From assembly GCF_003148825.1 (NCBI RefSeq), contig NZ_QGGZ01000001.1:992001-1056000 (forward strand): a stretch of DNA of 64,000 nucleotides, given 5' to 3'. Positions 16,720 to 25,314 of the stretch are shown piece by piece. Origin of the DNA: Streptomyces sp. CG 926. GTDB taxonomy: Bacteria; Actinomycetota; Actinomycetes; Streptomycetales; Streptomycetaceae. Within the stretch, counting starts at the first letter, position 1; each line of letters starts with the position of its first letter. The notes beneath the pieces are model-generated. The model was given only the letters and a program-made list of their open reading frames with translations, had not been told where the DNA came from and ran no database searches. A program made the position numbers and the translations under genes.

Positions 16720-18707
16720 TCGGTAACCTCCCCCAGCAGCGTCTGGATCTCCGCTTCGAGGGCCTTTAGCTCCGCGTCAATCTCCGCCAGCGGCCTCGGC
16801 GGCTCATACACGTAGAAGTGCCGGGTAACCGGGATCTCGTAGCCGATCTTCGTCTTCGTGTGGTCGATCCACGCGTCGGGAACGTGCGGGTGGACTTCGC
16901 GCTTCAGGTACTCCGCGACGTCCTCGCCCAACGGGACGTTCTCGTAGTCACGGAGCTCCGCGTCCGGTTCCGACTCTCCCTTGATCTTCTGGACTTCACC
17001 TTCGGGGTGGCGGACGCCGATGGTGTCGCGGACCGCCTTAGCAATGGGGGCGCCCGTCGGCCAGAGGAGGCCAGCCGCGACGACCGCGTCCTTCAAAGCG
17101 ACCAGAGCATCCGACTTCTTGGACCACGACGAGCCCAACAGGGTACGGACCGCAGCCACGAAAGAGTCGGCATCCGCGAGCCTCTGGATCGGCTTCGCGG
17201 CGGCCAAGGCCATCGCGGTCTCCTCCGTGACCTCGAAGCGGAGCTTCAGCGGGCGTTCGACCGTGATCCGCTGGTAGCCGAAGGTCTCGTTGCCGAAGAC
17301 CTTGACCTTGGTGTGAAGAGAGTGGGCGGGGTCGGCCGCGACCTGAACCGCCTCCGCGTACAGCTGCGTCACGTCCGCGATGTGCTGCTTGCCCAGCTCC
17401 TTGCGTTTGTCGCCCAGCGACTTGCGCATCTTCTGCCACTGGTCGCGCGCGTCCAGCAACACGACCTTGCCCTTGTGGTCCGGGGCCTTCCGGTTGGTGA
17501 GGATCCAGAAGTACGTGGAGATGCCGGTGTTGTAGAAGAGCTGGTCCGGCAGGGCGACGACCGCCTCCAGCCAGTCGTTCTCCAGGATCCAGCGGCGGAT
17601 CTCCGACTCACCCGAACCCGCCGCGCCCGTGAACAGCGGCGAGCCGTTGAAGACGATCGCGATACGGGAGCCTCCACCGCCCTTGACGTCCACCGGCTTC
17701 ATCATCGAGATCATGTGCTGGAGGAAGAGGAGCGAGCCGTCGTTGATGCGCGGCAGGCCCGCGGCGAAGCGGCCGGCCTCGCCCAATTGCTTGTGCTCGT
17801 ACTCGACCTCGTCCTTGACCTTCTTCCACTCCACGCCGAACGGCGGGTTGGCAAGGAGATAGTCGAACTTCTCGCGGCCGTGGCCGGGATCACTGAAGGA
17901 GTTACCGAAGGCGATGTGCTCCGGATCCTGTCCCTTGATCATCAGGTCGGACCGACAGATGGCCCAGGACTCCGGGTTGAGCTCCTGACCATAGACCTCC
18001 ACCGTGGCGTCCGGGTTCAGGGACCGGATGTACTCTTCCGCCGCTGACAGCATGCCACCGGTGCCGCACGCCGGGTCCATGACCGTGCGGACCGCTCCCG
18101 GGACGGTGAGCGCGTCCCCGTCGGGCGCGATCAGCAGGTTGACCATCAGCTTGATGACCTCACGCGGGGTGAAGTGCTCACCCGCCGTCTCGTTGGACTG
18201 CTCTGCGAAGCGGCGGATCAGTTCCTCGAAGATGTAGCCCATGTTGTGGTTGGGCACGACATCCGGGTGCAGGTCCAGGTCGGTGAACTTGCCGATGACC
18301 TTGTAGAGGAGGTCGGCGCCGTCAAGTCGCTTGATCTGCTGGGAGAACTCGTACTTTTCGAGGACCTCCCGGGCGTTCTCCGAGAAGGCAGCCACGTAGA
18401 TCTGAAGATTCTTCGCCGCATTCAGAGGGTCGGCAGCGATCTTCTTCAGGGTCAGGTCGCTCCTGTTGTAGAAGGAGTGTCCCGAGGCCTTGCGCAGGAA
18501 GTGGGCTGCGTCGATGTCCTGGCCCTCGAAGCGGGCCACGGTCTCCGTGACCTTCCCCCGGGTCAGTTCCAGGACGCATTCCAGGCGGCGCAGCACCGTG
18601 AACGGCAGGATGACCTTGCCGTAGTCGGACTGCTTGTAGTCGCCGCGCAGGAGGTCGGCGACGGACCAGGCGTGGTTCGCCAGTTCCGTGTGCTTACTGC
18701 TGTTCAA
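16716..18707 (-). CDS. hsdM: Type I restriction enzyme, DNA methyltransferase subunit HsdM
   Basis: The 663-residue N6-adenine methyltransferase has the HsdM N-terminal helical domain ('VADLLRGDYKQSDYGKVILP'), AdoMet motif I 'DPACGTGGML' and catalytic motif IV 'NPPFG' (Asn about 287). The C-terminal part of about 200 residues is longer than in the shortest family members but normal for this subclass. The start is TTG with GGGGAA just upstream; the homology begins there. It methylates the host recognition site and is needed for restriction. It lies 92 bases after the HTH-methylase gene and overlaps hsdS. Confidence 0.94.
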   Translation of the reverse strand: MNSSKHTELANHAWSVADLLRGDYKQSDYGKVILPFTVLRRLECVLELTRGKVTETVARFEGQDIDAAHFLRKASGHSFYNRSDLTLKKIAADPLNAAKNLQIYVAAFSENAREVLEKYEFSQQIKRLDGADLLYKVIGKFTDLDLHPDVVPNHNMGYIFEELIRRFAEQSNETAGEHFTPREVIKLMVNLLIAPDGDALTVPGAVRTVMDPACGTGGMLSAAEEYIRSLNPDATVEVYGQELNPESWAICRSDLMIKGQDPEHIAFGNSFSDPGHGREKFDYLLANPPFGVEWKKVKDEVEYEHKQLGEAGRFAAGLPRINDGSLLFLQHMISMMKPVDVKGGGGSRIAIVFNGSPLFTGAAGSGESEIRRWILENDWLEAVVALPDQLFYNTGISTYFWILTNRKAPDHKGKVVLLDARDQWQKMRKSLGDKRKELGKQHIADVTQLYAEAVQVAADPAHSLHTKVKVFGNETFGYQRITVERPLKLRFEVTEETAMALAAAKPIQRLADADSFVAAVRTLLGSSWSKKSDALVALKDAVVAAGLLWPTGAPIAKAVRDTIGVRHPEGEVQKIKGESEPDAELRDYENVPLGEDVAEYLKREVHPHVPDAWIDHTKTKIGYEIPVTRHFYVYEPPRPLAEIDAELKALEAEIQTLLGEVTE

Positions 18708-18799
18708 GGGGTTCCCCGGTTTCCTTCCGGACCGTCCCGCCGCCCAACCGGCGCGGGTGCGGACAAGTGTGGTGGATGCGTGCGAAGTTCAGGTGTGGT

Positions 18800-20962
18800 T
18801 CAGGCCGGACCGGTGTCGGCAGGGGGCAGGGCCTCGGCAGGGATCAGCGCGCCGCCCGTGAGGCCGCCGGTCAGCAGAGCGGCCGTCTCTTCCGCGAGCC
18901 GTGCCGCCCGCCGGGCCCGCGCGCGCAGTTCGTGGACGTGCCGAAACGCCTCGCCGTAGCGGCGTTGCTCCTCCAGCGGCAGGAGGGGGATACGTAGCCG
19001 ACCCGGTACGACGTGCAGGACCGTGCTGCCCGTCGAGGCCCCCGCGATGTTGTCCGCCGCATCGATGAATCCGGCCAGGAACCAGGAATCCAGGCGGGCC
19101 GGGTCCGGCCGGAGCAGGTGGATGTGGGGGCCGAGGAGCGCGCCCGCGTCGCCCTCGTCGGCGACCCGGCACATCGGACCGCCGCCGCCCGCGATGCCCC
19201 GTACGAGGACGTCGCCGACGGCGATCACCGGTGCGGTCTCGGAGCGGAGTTCCGCCACGGCTCCGGTCGGTCCCGTGCCGCGTGCGATGTCCGCGCCCGT
19301 GAGGACCGCGATGGCCATGGCGGCGGACGGGGCACCGTTCGTCTCCGCGCCCTTCGGGTCCGGCACCGCACGGAGCAGGGTCAGGGCTCCGCCCCGGACG
19401 AGGTCGGAGGCAGTGGCCGTACGCCAGTCCCGGGCCGATGTGCCGGGTTCGCTCCAGCCGGTCAGGTTCGCCGCGTCGAGGAGGGAGCGGGCGGCTTCGG
19501 TCAGCTCGCGGCGGCCGGTGTCCGTACGGGCGGACAGCTCGGCCGGGTCGACGTCCGCCGGGGCGACGCGGACCTGGCGGGCGGGGGTGAGGTCGACGAG
19601 ATCGTCGAGGAGGTCGACGACGGGGACCGCCCGCGCGGCGCCGGGCTCAGCGGCGAATCCGTCCGGGTCGGCGGTGAAGGCCTCCCAGTGGGCGAGCGTC
19701 CGGGCCGTCAGGCCGGCCCAGTCGATCGGGGCGCGGGAGGAACCCGTACGCGGCGAGCCCGCCGTCTGTTCCCCGGTGGCCGGCGTCGCCGGCCCAGCCG
19801 CGTCGACGAACAGCACGGACCCCCGCTCCGGGCCGCCCGGCTCGGGCCGGCGCAGCACCCAGAGCTGCAAGCCCACGTGTAGCGGAGGTGCGGCCCCGGC
19901 CGGAAGAGCCAGTACGGCCCGCACGGCGCCGCCGCGCACCAGCTCCGCCCGCACCCGGCGCCCGGAGGGGCGGGAGGCGGTGGCGGGCGGCAGGATCAGC
20001 ACGGCCCAGCCGCCGGGGGCGAGGTGGGCGAGGCAGTGCTGCACCCAGGCGAGCTCGGATTCGGACCGGCCAGGTACGCCGTACGCCCAGCGCGGGTCGT
20101 AGGCGAGCTCTTCGTGGCCCCAGTCGCGATCTCCGTACGGCGGGTTGCACACCACGGCATCCGCCGTCAGGCCGACGAAGGCGTCCGCGCGCAGGCTGTC
20201 CCCGACGCGCACGGTGACCTCGGCCCGTGGCGCTGCGAGGCTCAGCGCGACCGTGGCGCGCTGAGCCTGAACCGGTACGGAGTCCTGGCCGAGGAGGGTG
20301 GTGGCACCACGCCCCGCGACGGCTTCCAGAAGCGCGCCGCTGCCGCAGGCCGGGTCCAGCACGCGCACGACCCCGGCAGGGAGCAATTCCGCGACCAGCT
20401 GCGCCAAGGGCTCGGGGGTTCCGTAGACGCCGGTCGCGGCGCTGTCCTCCAGTTCCCTTTCCGCTAGCACCGCGAGCGCGGCTGGACCGCCTGCCTCCCG
20501 TACGCATCGAAGGAGGGCGCGCAAAGTGGGGCCGTCGGACACGGAGAACAACGGACTCGCGGGCGTCGGGCCGGGGAGCGAAGCCAGGAGCTCGGCCACC
20601 TCCTCATCGGCGCGAACGACGAGCTCGGCATCCGTGAGGTCGGCGAGTGCCGCCGTCGCGTCCGGGGAACGGCGGGCAAGCGTGAGGACGAAACCGATGC
20701 GGCTGGCCGTCAGGTCCGGGTCGGACGCCTGGAAGCGGACCGCGGTGCGCAGTTCCTCGCGGGGGTCGGCGACCTGCGTGTGACCGCGTGAGCCGAGCCA
20801 TACCTGGACTGCTCCGAGGTCGTAGAGCGGACTGGTCTCCGTGCCGCCGGACGGAGCGGGGAAGTCGGCGTGCCGTCGGCGCCAGTTGCTGACGGTGGCC
20901 CGAGTGACACCGGCGATGCGGGAGATCTCCGCGGCTGTCACGTGGGCTGTTGTCTCGGGCAT
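18800..20962 (-). CDS. N-6 DNA methylase with N-terminal helix-turn-helix
   Basis: The 720-residue protein begins with a MerR/excisionase-like helix-turn-helix ('ISRIAGVTRATVSNWRRRH', residues 12-30). It continues with a helical region and an HsdM-type N6 methyltransferase with motif I 'DPACGSGALLEAV' and motif IV 'NPPYG' (Asn about 273). The final 250 residues resemble an HsdS-like recognition part ('IPLLPLEEQRRYGEAF'). It therefore looks like a single-chain methylase with its own specificity. It is the first gene of the reverse-strand restriction operon, and a GGAGAGG site precedes its ATG. It could be a solitary epigenetic methylase, a second modification enzyme, or a phage-defence component; the fusion of a DNA-binding domain hints at autoregulation. 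Confidence 0.85.
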   Translation of the reverse strand: MPETTAHVTAAEISRIAGVTRATVSNWRRRHADFPAPSGGTETSPLYDLGAVQVWLGSRGHTQVADPREELRTAVRFQASDPDLTASRIGFVLTLARRSPDATAALADLTDAELVVRADEEVAELLASLPGPTPASPLFSVSDGPTLRALLRCVREAGGPAALAVLAERELEDSAATGVYGTPEPLAQLVAELLPAGVVRVLDPACGSGALLEAVAGRGATTLLGQDSVPVQAQRATVALSLAAPRAEVTVRVGDSLRADAFVGLTADAVVCNPPYGDRDWGHEELAYDPRWAYGVPGRSESELAWVQHCLAHLAPGGWAVLILPPATASRPSGRRVRAELVRGGAVRAVLALPAGAAPPLHVGLQLWVLRRPEPGGPERGSVLFVDAAGPATPATGEQTAGSPRTGSSRAPIDWAGLTARTLAHWEAFTADPDGFAAEPGAARAVPVVDLLDDLVDLTPARQVRVAPADVDPAELSARTDTGRRELTEAARSLLDAANLTGWSEPGTSARDWRTATASDLVRGGALTLLRAVPDPKGAETNGAPSAAMAIAVLTGADIARGTGPTGAVAELRSETAPVIAVGDVLVRGIAGGGGPMCRVADEGDAGALLGPHIHLLRPDPARLDSWFLAGFIDAADNIAGASTGSTVLHVVPGRLRIPLLPLEEQRRYGEAFRHVHELRARARRAARLAEETAALLTGGLTGGALIPAEALPPADTGPA

Positions 20963-21032
20963 GACCGGACGGCACCTCTCCTCGGGGCGGACAGCTCACA
21001 CCATACACCATAAGCCGAACGGCAATATATGT

Positions 21033-21061
21033 TTGACAGCGCTTTCACGAAGACATCTACT
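21033..21061 (+). promoter_or_regulatory. Possible sigma-70-type promoter for the TIGR04141 gene
   Basis: A perfect TTGACA lies 17 bases before TCTACT in an AT-rich stretch (21001-21060) that stands out from the GC-rich surroundings. It lies between the divergent methylase and TIGR04141 genes, about 48 bases before the latter's ATG. The -10 match is moderate. Confidence 0.45.
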
Positions 21062-21108
21062 GGATGTCGTTAGCAGCGCAGCCTTAACCTCACCGCCCTG
21101 GAGTCTCA

Positions 21109-22794
21109 ATGCCGCTCGACCCGACCATCACCCACAGCCGTGTCACCGCCCCCAAGACCCGGCGCAGCACCCTCTACCTGCTCCGCGACACGGGCACGTG
21201 CCCCTCGGACCTGCGCGCCGCGCTCAACGCCAGGTACGAACGCGATCACTCCTTCGTCATCGAGGACGTGACAACCGGGGATACCCGCGCGCTCCTGTGC
21301 CACGGTGTGATCGGCCACCACCGGCCGCCCGACTGGACCTCTGCGGTGCACACCCTCACCGGGCTGAAGCCGCCCGTGGAGAACCGCACATCGGCGTGCG
21401 CCCTGCTCCTCCCCGTCGCCGACGACGTCTTCGCTCTCACCTTCGGCATGGGGCACCTCCTGCTCGACCAGAGCAGGATCTCCCCCGGCTTCGGCTTCGA
21501 CTTCGTCCTGCGCGCCGCGCAGCCCGACGCCATCCGCCAGGTCACGCACAGCCTGATGGACGCCAGAGGACGCACGGACCGGAGCTCGGCCGCCCAGGGC
21601 CAGCACATCCGCGCGTTCCCCATCGAGGAGTATGGAGAGGTGGTGAGCCGGCTGGTCGGCACCATGAGTTCGACTGAGCTCACGATCGGGAAGCACAGCA
21701 AGCGAACGGCTCAGGTCGCCGGCACGGACGCCCTGAAGATCCATCTCGGTGCGCAGCCCGAGGACCTGCTCCACGACCTCACACAGGTTCGGTCGATCCT
21801 CGCCCGCCGGTCTCCCGCGCCGGAATTCGAGGCCATCGCCCGTGTCCGGCCGCTCAAGAGCGGAGACCCGCGACGCAGCGTTCTGGAGGCCCGTCTCGAC
21901 GATCTGCTGGGCGCCTCGACGGATACCGGATCGCTGGCTCTGGCCGTCCCCACGACCTGCCTCGACCAGGAGGACGCCGCGCTCTCTTACCAGGTGAAGG
22001 TCGGGCCCGTCCGCCGCCTCATGCCCTCTCCGGCGATCGACGACATCCTGGGACTGCTCGACGGACTCCCGTCCGGCAGGCGCCTGGAAGCCCTGTCCAC
22101 GGGCTACATCCAGATGCACCGGGACGAGGAGGGCGCCGATCCGGTGAGCTCCCAGGTGAAGGCGCACAAATGGATCACGGCCGAGATCCCGCTCGGCTCC
22201 AGCCGCTACTTCCACCACGAGGGGCGCTGGTTCGAGATCGGGGACCAGTACCTGGAGGGCATCCGGAGCGAGGTCGACATCCTGCTCACCGCACCGGCCG
22301 GCTGTCCGCTGCCGGCCTGGACGACTGACCTCGCGACGGAGGAGGCATACAACCTGGAAGCGGCGAAGCACGGTTACCTCTGCCTGGATCGTCGGCTCAT
22401 CCGGACCGCCCTGCATCCGCACGGTTTCGAGGCCGCGGACCTGCTCTCCGAGGACGGGACCCTCATCCACGTCAAGAGGGCCGCCTCCTCGGCTCCGCTC
22501 AGCCACCTCTTCGCCCAGGGCAGGATCTCCGCCGACGCCCTGCGCTTCGATGCGGAGGCGCGCGCCGAGTTCGTCCGGCGCGTACGGGAACGGCGCCCGG
22601 GGCACCCCGTCGGGGAGGACTTCACCCCGAAGAAGCTCGTCTACGCCATCTCGCTCAAGAGCGGGAAGGACCTGACGACGGCGAACCTGTTCACCTTCGC
22701 CCAGGTTTCCCTGCTGCAGGCAGCCCGTGCGCTGCGTGCCCAGGGCATCGACGTGTCCGTGGTCGGCATTCCGTCCGTGGACACCAGCGCCTGA
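21109..22794 (+). CDS. TIGR04141/DUF6119 family sporadically distributed protein
   Basis: The 561-residue protein matches the TIGR04141 family as I know it. It has an N-terminal 'RRSTLYLLRD', 'FALTFGMGHLLLD' with 'GFGFDFVLRA', and 'FPIEEYGEVVSRLVG'. The later block reads 'EEAYNLEAAKHGYLCLDRRL', followed by 'LIHVKRA' and 'LSHLFAQG'. The family occurs patchily next to restriction and other defence genes; its biochemical role is not established. The C-terminal block resembles a nuclease-like fold with 'HVKR', but this is only a suggestion. The ATG has GGAG six bases upstream. It is divergent from the restriction operon and shares its AT-rich intergenic region. Confidence 0.85.
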   Translation: MPLDPTITHSRVTAPKTRRSTLYLLRDTGTCPSDLRAALNARYERDHSFVIEDVTTGDTRALLCHGVIGHHRPPDWTSAVHTLTGLKPPVENRTSACALLLPVADDVFALTFGMGHLLLDQSRISPGFGFDFVLRAAQPDAIRQVTHSLMDARGRTDRSSAAQGQHIRAFPIEEYGEVVSRLVGTMSSTELTIGKHSKRTAQVAGTDALKIHLGAQPEDLLHDLTQVRSILARRSPAPEFEAIARVRPLKSGDPRRSVLEARLDDLLGASTDTGSLALAVPTTCLDQEDAALSYQVKVGPVRRLMPSPAIDDILGLLDGLPSGRRLEALSTGYIQMHRDEEGADPVSSQVKAHKWITAEIPLGSSRYFHHEGRWFEIGDQYLEGIRSEVDILLTAPAGCPLPAWTTDLATEEAYNLEAAKHGYLCLDRRLIRTALHPHGFEAADLLSEDGTLIHVKRAASSAPLSHLFAQGRISADALRFDAEARAEFVRRVRERRPGHPVGEDFTPKKLVYAISLKSGKDLTTANLFTFAQVSLLQAARALRAQGIDVSVVGIPSVDTSA

Positions 22795-23189
22795 GCCGCG
22801 TCCGCGAAGGCGAGACCTTCATGCCGTGCATGGACCTCTTCACATACCCTTCCGTCAGGCAGATCGCTCGCAATGGAGTCACTGGCCACTCCTGCTGGTG
22901 AACCTCCTCGCAGCACCCGCTCTGCACCACGATCACTGACATCATCCGCCAGGTCAGGTAAGTCATAAGTCGAGGGCGAACCCCTGGAACGGCCGGTCAA
23001 CGAAACGTCAGCTTGCGGTACTTGAGTGGGTGGCAGCAGGGAGTCCTGCCAGCGTCTGCCAGACAAGTTCGCACACGTACCCTCCCCGTGGGTCGCGCCC
23101 GCGGAAGAGCCGGGCTGGTGCGCCGCAACGTCCATCGGAGCACAGGAGGCTCCGGCCTCCGCACGAAAGCCAAGCTCTCCTTCACAGCA
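22795..23189. other. Non-coding debris after the TIGR04141 gene
   Basis: No frame in this stretch has Streptomyces-like codon use. Composition is less GC-rich than in the flanking genes. I see only a decanucleotide (23001-23010, CGAAACGTCA) that recurs at 23640-23649. It looks like decayed island DNA. Confidence 0.5.
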
Positions 23190-23684
23190 TCGTGCGACGT
23201 TCAGGGAGCAGCTGCTGCAAGAACTCGCGGAGGCGGGCGGCCGGATCGTCAAGAGCGGAGGCGTTCCGGACTTGGAGAAGTGGCCCGTCAGAAGCGCATC
23301 CGGTGGGAAGCCGCCATGGAGAAAGCATGTGTCCAGTACACCGAGGCATACCGCGTCAGGTACTTCGAGGCGCAGGAAGCGGCAAGGCGCGACGCCATCC
23401 GACTCACGGAGTACATGAGCGCCGTACGCACCCGGGTCGAAGTCATGCCCCCAGGTCAGGCCAGGACCGCAGCCGAAGCATGGACCGAATGGGCGGCAGC
23501 ACGTGTGGAGCGCCTCGACCCGCTGAACACACCGCCCCGGCTGCCCACATCCACGAGCCGACGATCTCAGGTCCTTTCTCGGGCGCTGGAGTCCCTACGT
23601 CCCCTGACGCAGCACCCAACGGACACCAACCTAAGGTCACGAAACGTCACTATTGAGAAGCGGATGGGGAGGGGCTGCCAATAG
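23190..23684 (+). pseudogene. Frameshifted C-terminal remnant of an unknown protein
   Basis: Frame +1 reads 'FREQLLQELAEAGGRIVKSG' and 'VPDLEKW'. At about base 3280 of the 20-kb block (23280) the sensible reading moves to another frame: 'ARQKRIRWEAAMEKACVQY', then 'AAEAWTEWAAARVERLDPL'. Adding one G at 23280 restores one continuous frame. The ending 'W..WA...V.RLDPL' reminds me of the C-termini of long uncharacterised Streptomyces proteins. No start codon with a ribosome site is visible, so the 5' part is also gone. It is probably a dead fragment at the island edge. Confidence 0.5.
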
Positions 23685-23697
23685 CTCGGCAGCCCCT
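23670..23697. terminator. Hairpin after the remnant gene
   Basis: A perfect 10-base inverted repeat (AGGGGCTGCC and its complement) with an 8-base loop overlaps the end of the remnant's frame. It would terminate rightward transcription, or leftward transcription from the methyltransferase side. Confidence 0.6.
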
Positions 23698-23810
23698 GCC
23701 CCAGCCGCCTCTAGGTGCCGAGGACCAGCACTGAGCGTTTCACTCGGCGGTCGCGGAGCATGCATGCCAGCACATCAGAATTAGCCCCGTCCGTGCGTCA
23801 CGCGTGTCGA

Positions 23811-23842
23811 ATATGCGTCAAGATATCGCGCCTGACGCATAT
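23811..23842. repeat. TGCGTCA repeats forming a long-spaced palindrome
   Basis: ATATGCGTCA and its exact complement TGACGCATAT are separated by 12 bases. A further direct TGCGTCA occurs at 23794-23800, exactly 20 bases before the left arm. The stretch is AT-rich and lies at the edge of the defence island beside a conserved RNA methyltransferase gene. It could be an operator, a recombinase binding site, or a remnant of an integrated element. Confidence 0.5.
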
Positions 23843-23876
23843 GAAGCTGATACCGGGCACTCGGAGAAACATCAGG

Positions 23877-25214
23877 TCAGCGACCCTTTTCAGCAGGCTC
23901 CAGGATCGCCACGCACTCCACGTGGTGCGTCATCGGGAAGAGGTCGAAGACGCGGAGGGTGCGGACCTTGTAGCCGTTCTCCTTGAAGTAGCCGAGGTCG
24001 CGGGCCAGGGCTGCCGGGTCGCAGGCCACGTACGCGATGCGGCGGGCCGAGAGGCCCGCGATGTGGCGGACCGTCTGCTTGCCCGCGCCCGCGCGCGGCG
24101 GGTCCAGGACGACCAGGTCGCATTCCGTGATGCCGGTCTTCGGGAGGATCTGCTCGACCTTGCCCTGCTCGATGCGGACCCGCGGGAAGTCCGCCAGGTT
24201 GTGGCGGGCGTCCTCCACCGCGCGCTTCGTCGACTCGATGCCGAGCACCGCGCCCGTCTCGCCCAGGCGTTCCGCGAGCGCGCCCGCGAAGATGCCGACG
24301 CCGCAGAAGAGGTCGAGGGCCATCTCGCCCTTGCGCGGCATCAGGCCCTGCATGACGGCCTTGATCAGGGTGTCGGCGGCCTGCGGGTGGACCTGCCAGA
24401 AGCCGCCCATGCCCACGCGGTACGTACGGCCGTCCGCGCGCTCCCGTACGAAGGGGCGGCCGTGGACCCGGTGGACCCCGCCGTCCTTCTCCTCCACGCG
24501 CAGGACGGAGACCGGCTTGTCCAGCTCCACCAGGGGGAGGCGGCCGCCGGGGCGCGGGGTCAGGACGACCTGGCGGTCCTGGGAGCCGGTCGCCGCGATC
24601 GCCTCGACCGTGGCCATCTGCGGCCAGTCCTGCTGCTCGATGCCGAGCTCCGAGACGCCCGGGGCGGCGATCATGCAGTGGTCGATCAGTTCGATGTCGT
24701 GCGAGCGGTGCTTGCGCAGGCCGGCGTTGCCGTCCTCGTCGATGGCGAACTGCACGCGGGTGCGCCACTGCGGCACCTGCCCGGCCGGCAGCTTGTCGCC
24801 CTCGGCGGGCATCACGGTGCCGTCCCAGCCGGCTTCCTCCGGGGTGAGCCCGGCGAGCCGCTTCAGCTGCTCGGCGACGACCTCGCCCTTGAGCCGGCGC
24901 TGGGCGCCGGGCTTGGCGTGCTGCCAGTCGCAGCCGCCGCACTTGCCGGGGCCGGCGTACGGGCAGGGGGCCGCGACACGGTCCTTGGAGGCGTCGAGCA
25001 CGGTGATCGCGTCGGCGCGCAGGTAGCGGGAGTCGACGTCGCCCTCGGTGACCTTGGCGACGACCTTCTCGCCGGGCAGGGTGTGGCGGACGAACAGGAC
25101 GCGGCCGTCCTCGGTCCGGGCGATGCAGTGCCCGCCGTGCGCCACGGGGCCGACCTCGACCTCGTACTCCTCCCCGACCAGTGACTGCTTCTCGTTCTGC
25201 TCGACGCTCGTCAT
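23877..25214 (-). CDS. TRAM-domain class I SAM-dependent RNA methyltransferase (TrmA/RlmD family)
   Basis: The 445-residue protein has an N-terminal TRAM domain ('VGPVAHGGHCIARTEDGRVL') and an Fe-S-type cysteine cluster ('CPYAGPGKCGGCDWQH'). The methyltransferase domain carries 'DLFCGVGIFAGALA' and the catalytic region 'DPPRAGAGKQTV' then 'YVACDPAALARDL', whose Cys is the family nucleophile. It should make 5-methyluridine in tRNA or rRNA; which one cannot be told. The ATG at 25214 is chosen over an upstream ATG because the homology begins there and a GGAG lies about 11 bases ahead. It marks the return to core genome. Confidence 0.9.
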   Translation of the reverse strand: MTSVEQNEKQSLVGEEYEVEVGPVAHGGHCIARTEDGRVLFVRHTLPGEKVVAKVTEGDVDSRYLRADAITVLDASKDRVAAPCPYAGPGKCGGCDWQHAKPGAQRRLKGEVVAEQLKRLAGLTPEEAGWDGTVMPAEGDKLPAGQVPQWRTRVQFAIDEDGNAGLRKHRSHDIELIDHCMIAAPGVSELGIEQQDWPQMATVEAIAATGSQDRQVVLTPRPGGRLPLVELDKPVSVLRVEEKDGGVHRVHGRPFVRERADGRTYRVGMGGFWQVHPQAADTLIKAVMQGLMPRKGEMALDLFCGVGIFAGALAERLGETGAVLGIESTKRAVEDARHNLADFPRVRIEQGKVEQILPKTGITECDLVVLDPPRAGAGKQTVRHIAGLSARRIAYVACDPAALARDLGYFKENGYKVRTLRVFDLFPMTHHVECVAILEPAEKGR

Positions 25215-25247
25215 GGTGGGGAGACTCCAAAAAACCGAAAACGGAAA

Positions 25248-25295
25248 ACGGCCGGACGACCGACCCACCAGTTTACGTGGATCTCGTCCGGCCGT
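25248..25295 (-). terminator. Rho-independent terminator downstream of the KimA-type permease
   Basis: A 12-base perfect inverted repeat (ACGGCCGGACGA and complement, 24-base loop) is followed on the reverse strand by three T-runs (TTTTCCGTTTTCGGTTTTTT). This is an unusually classical intrinsic terminator for a high-GC genome. It separates the permease from the RNA methyltransferase gene. Confidence 0.85.
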
Positions 25296-25314
25296 TCACC
25301 AACCTGCCGCCGGG

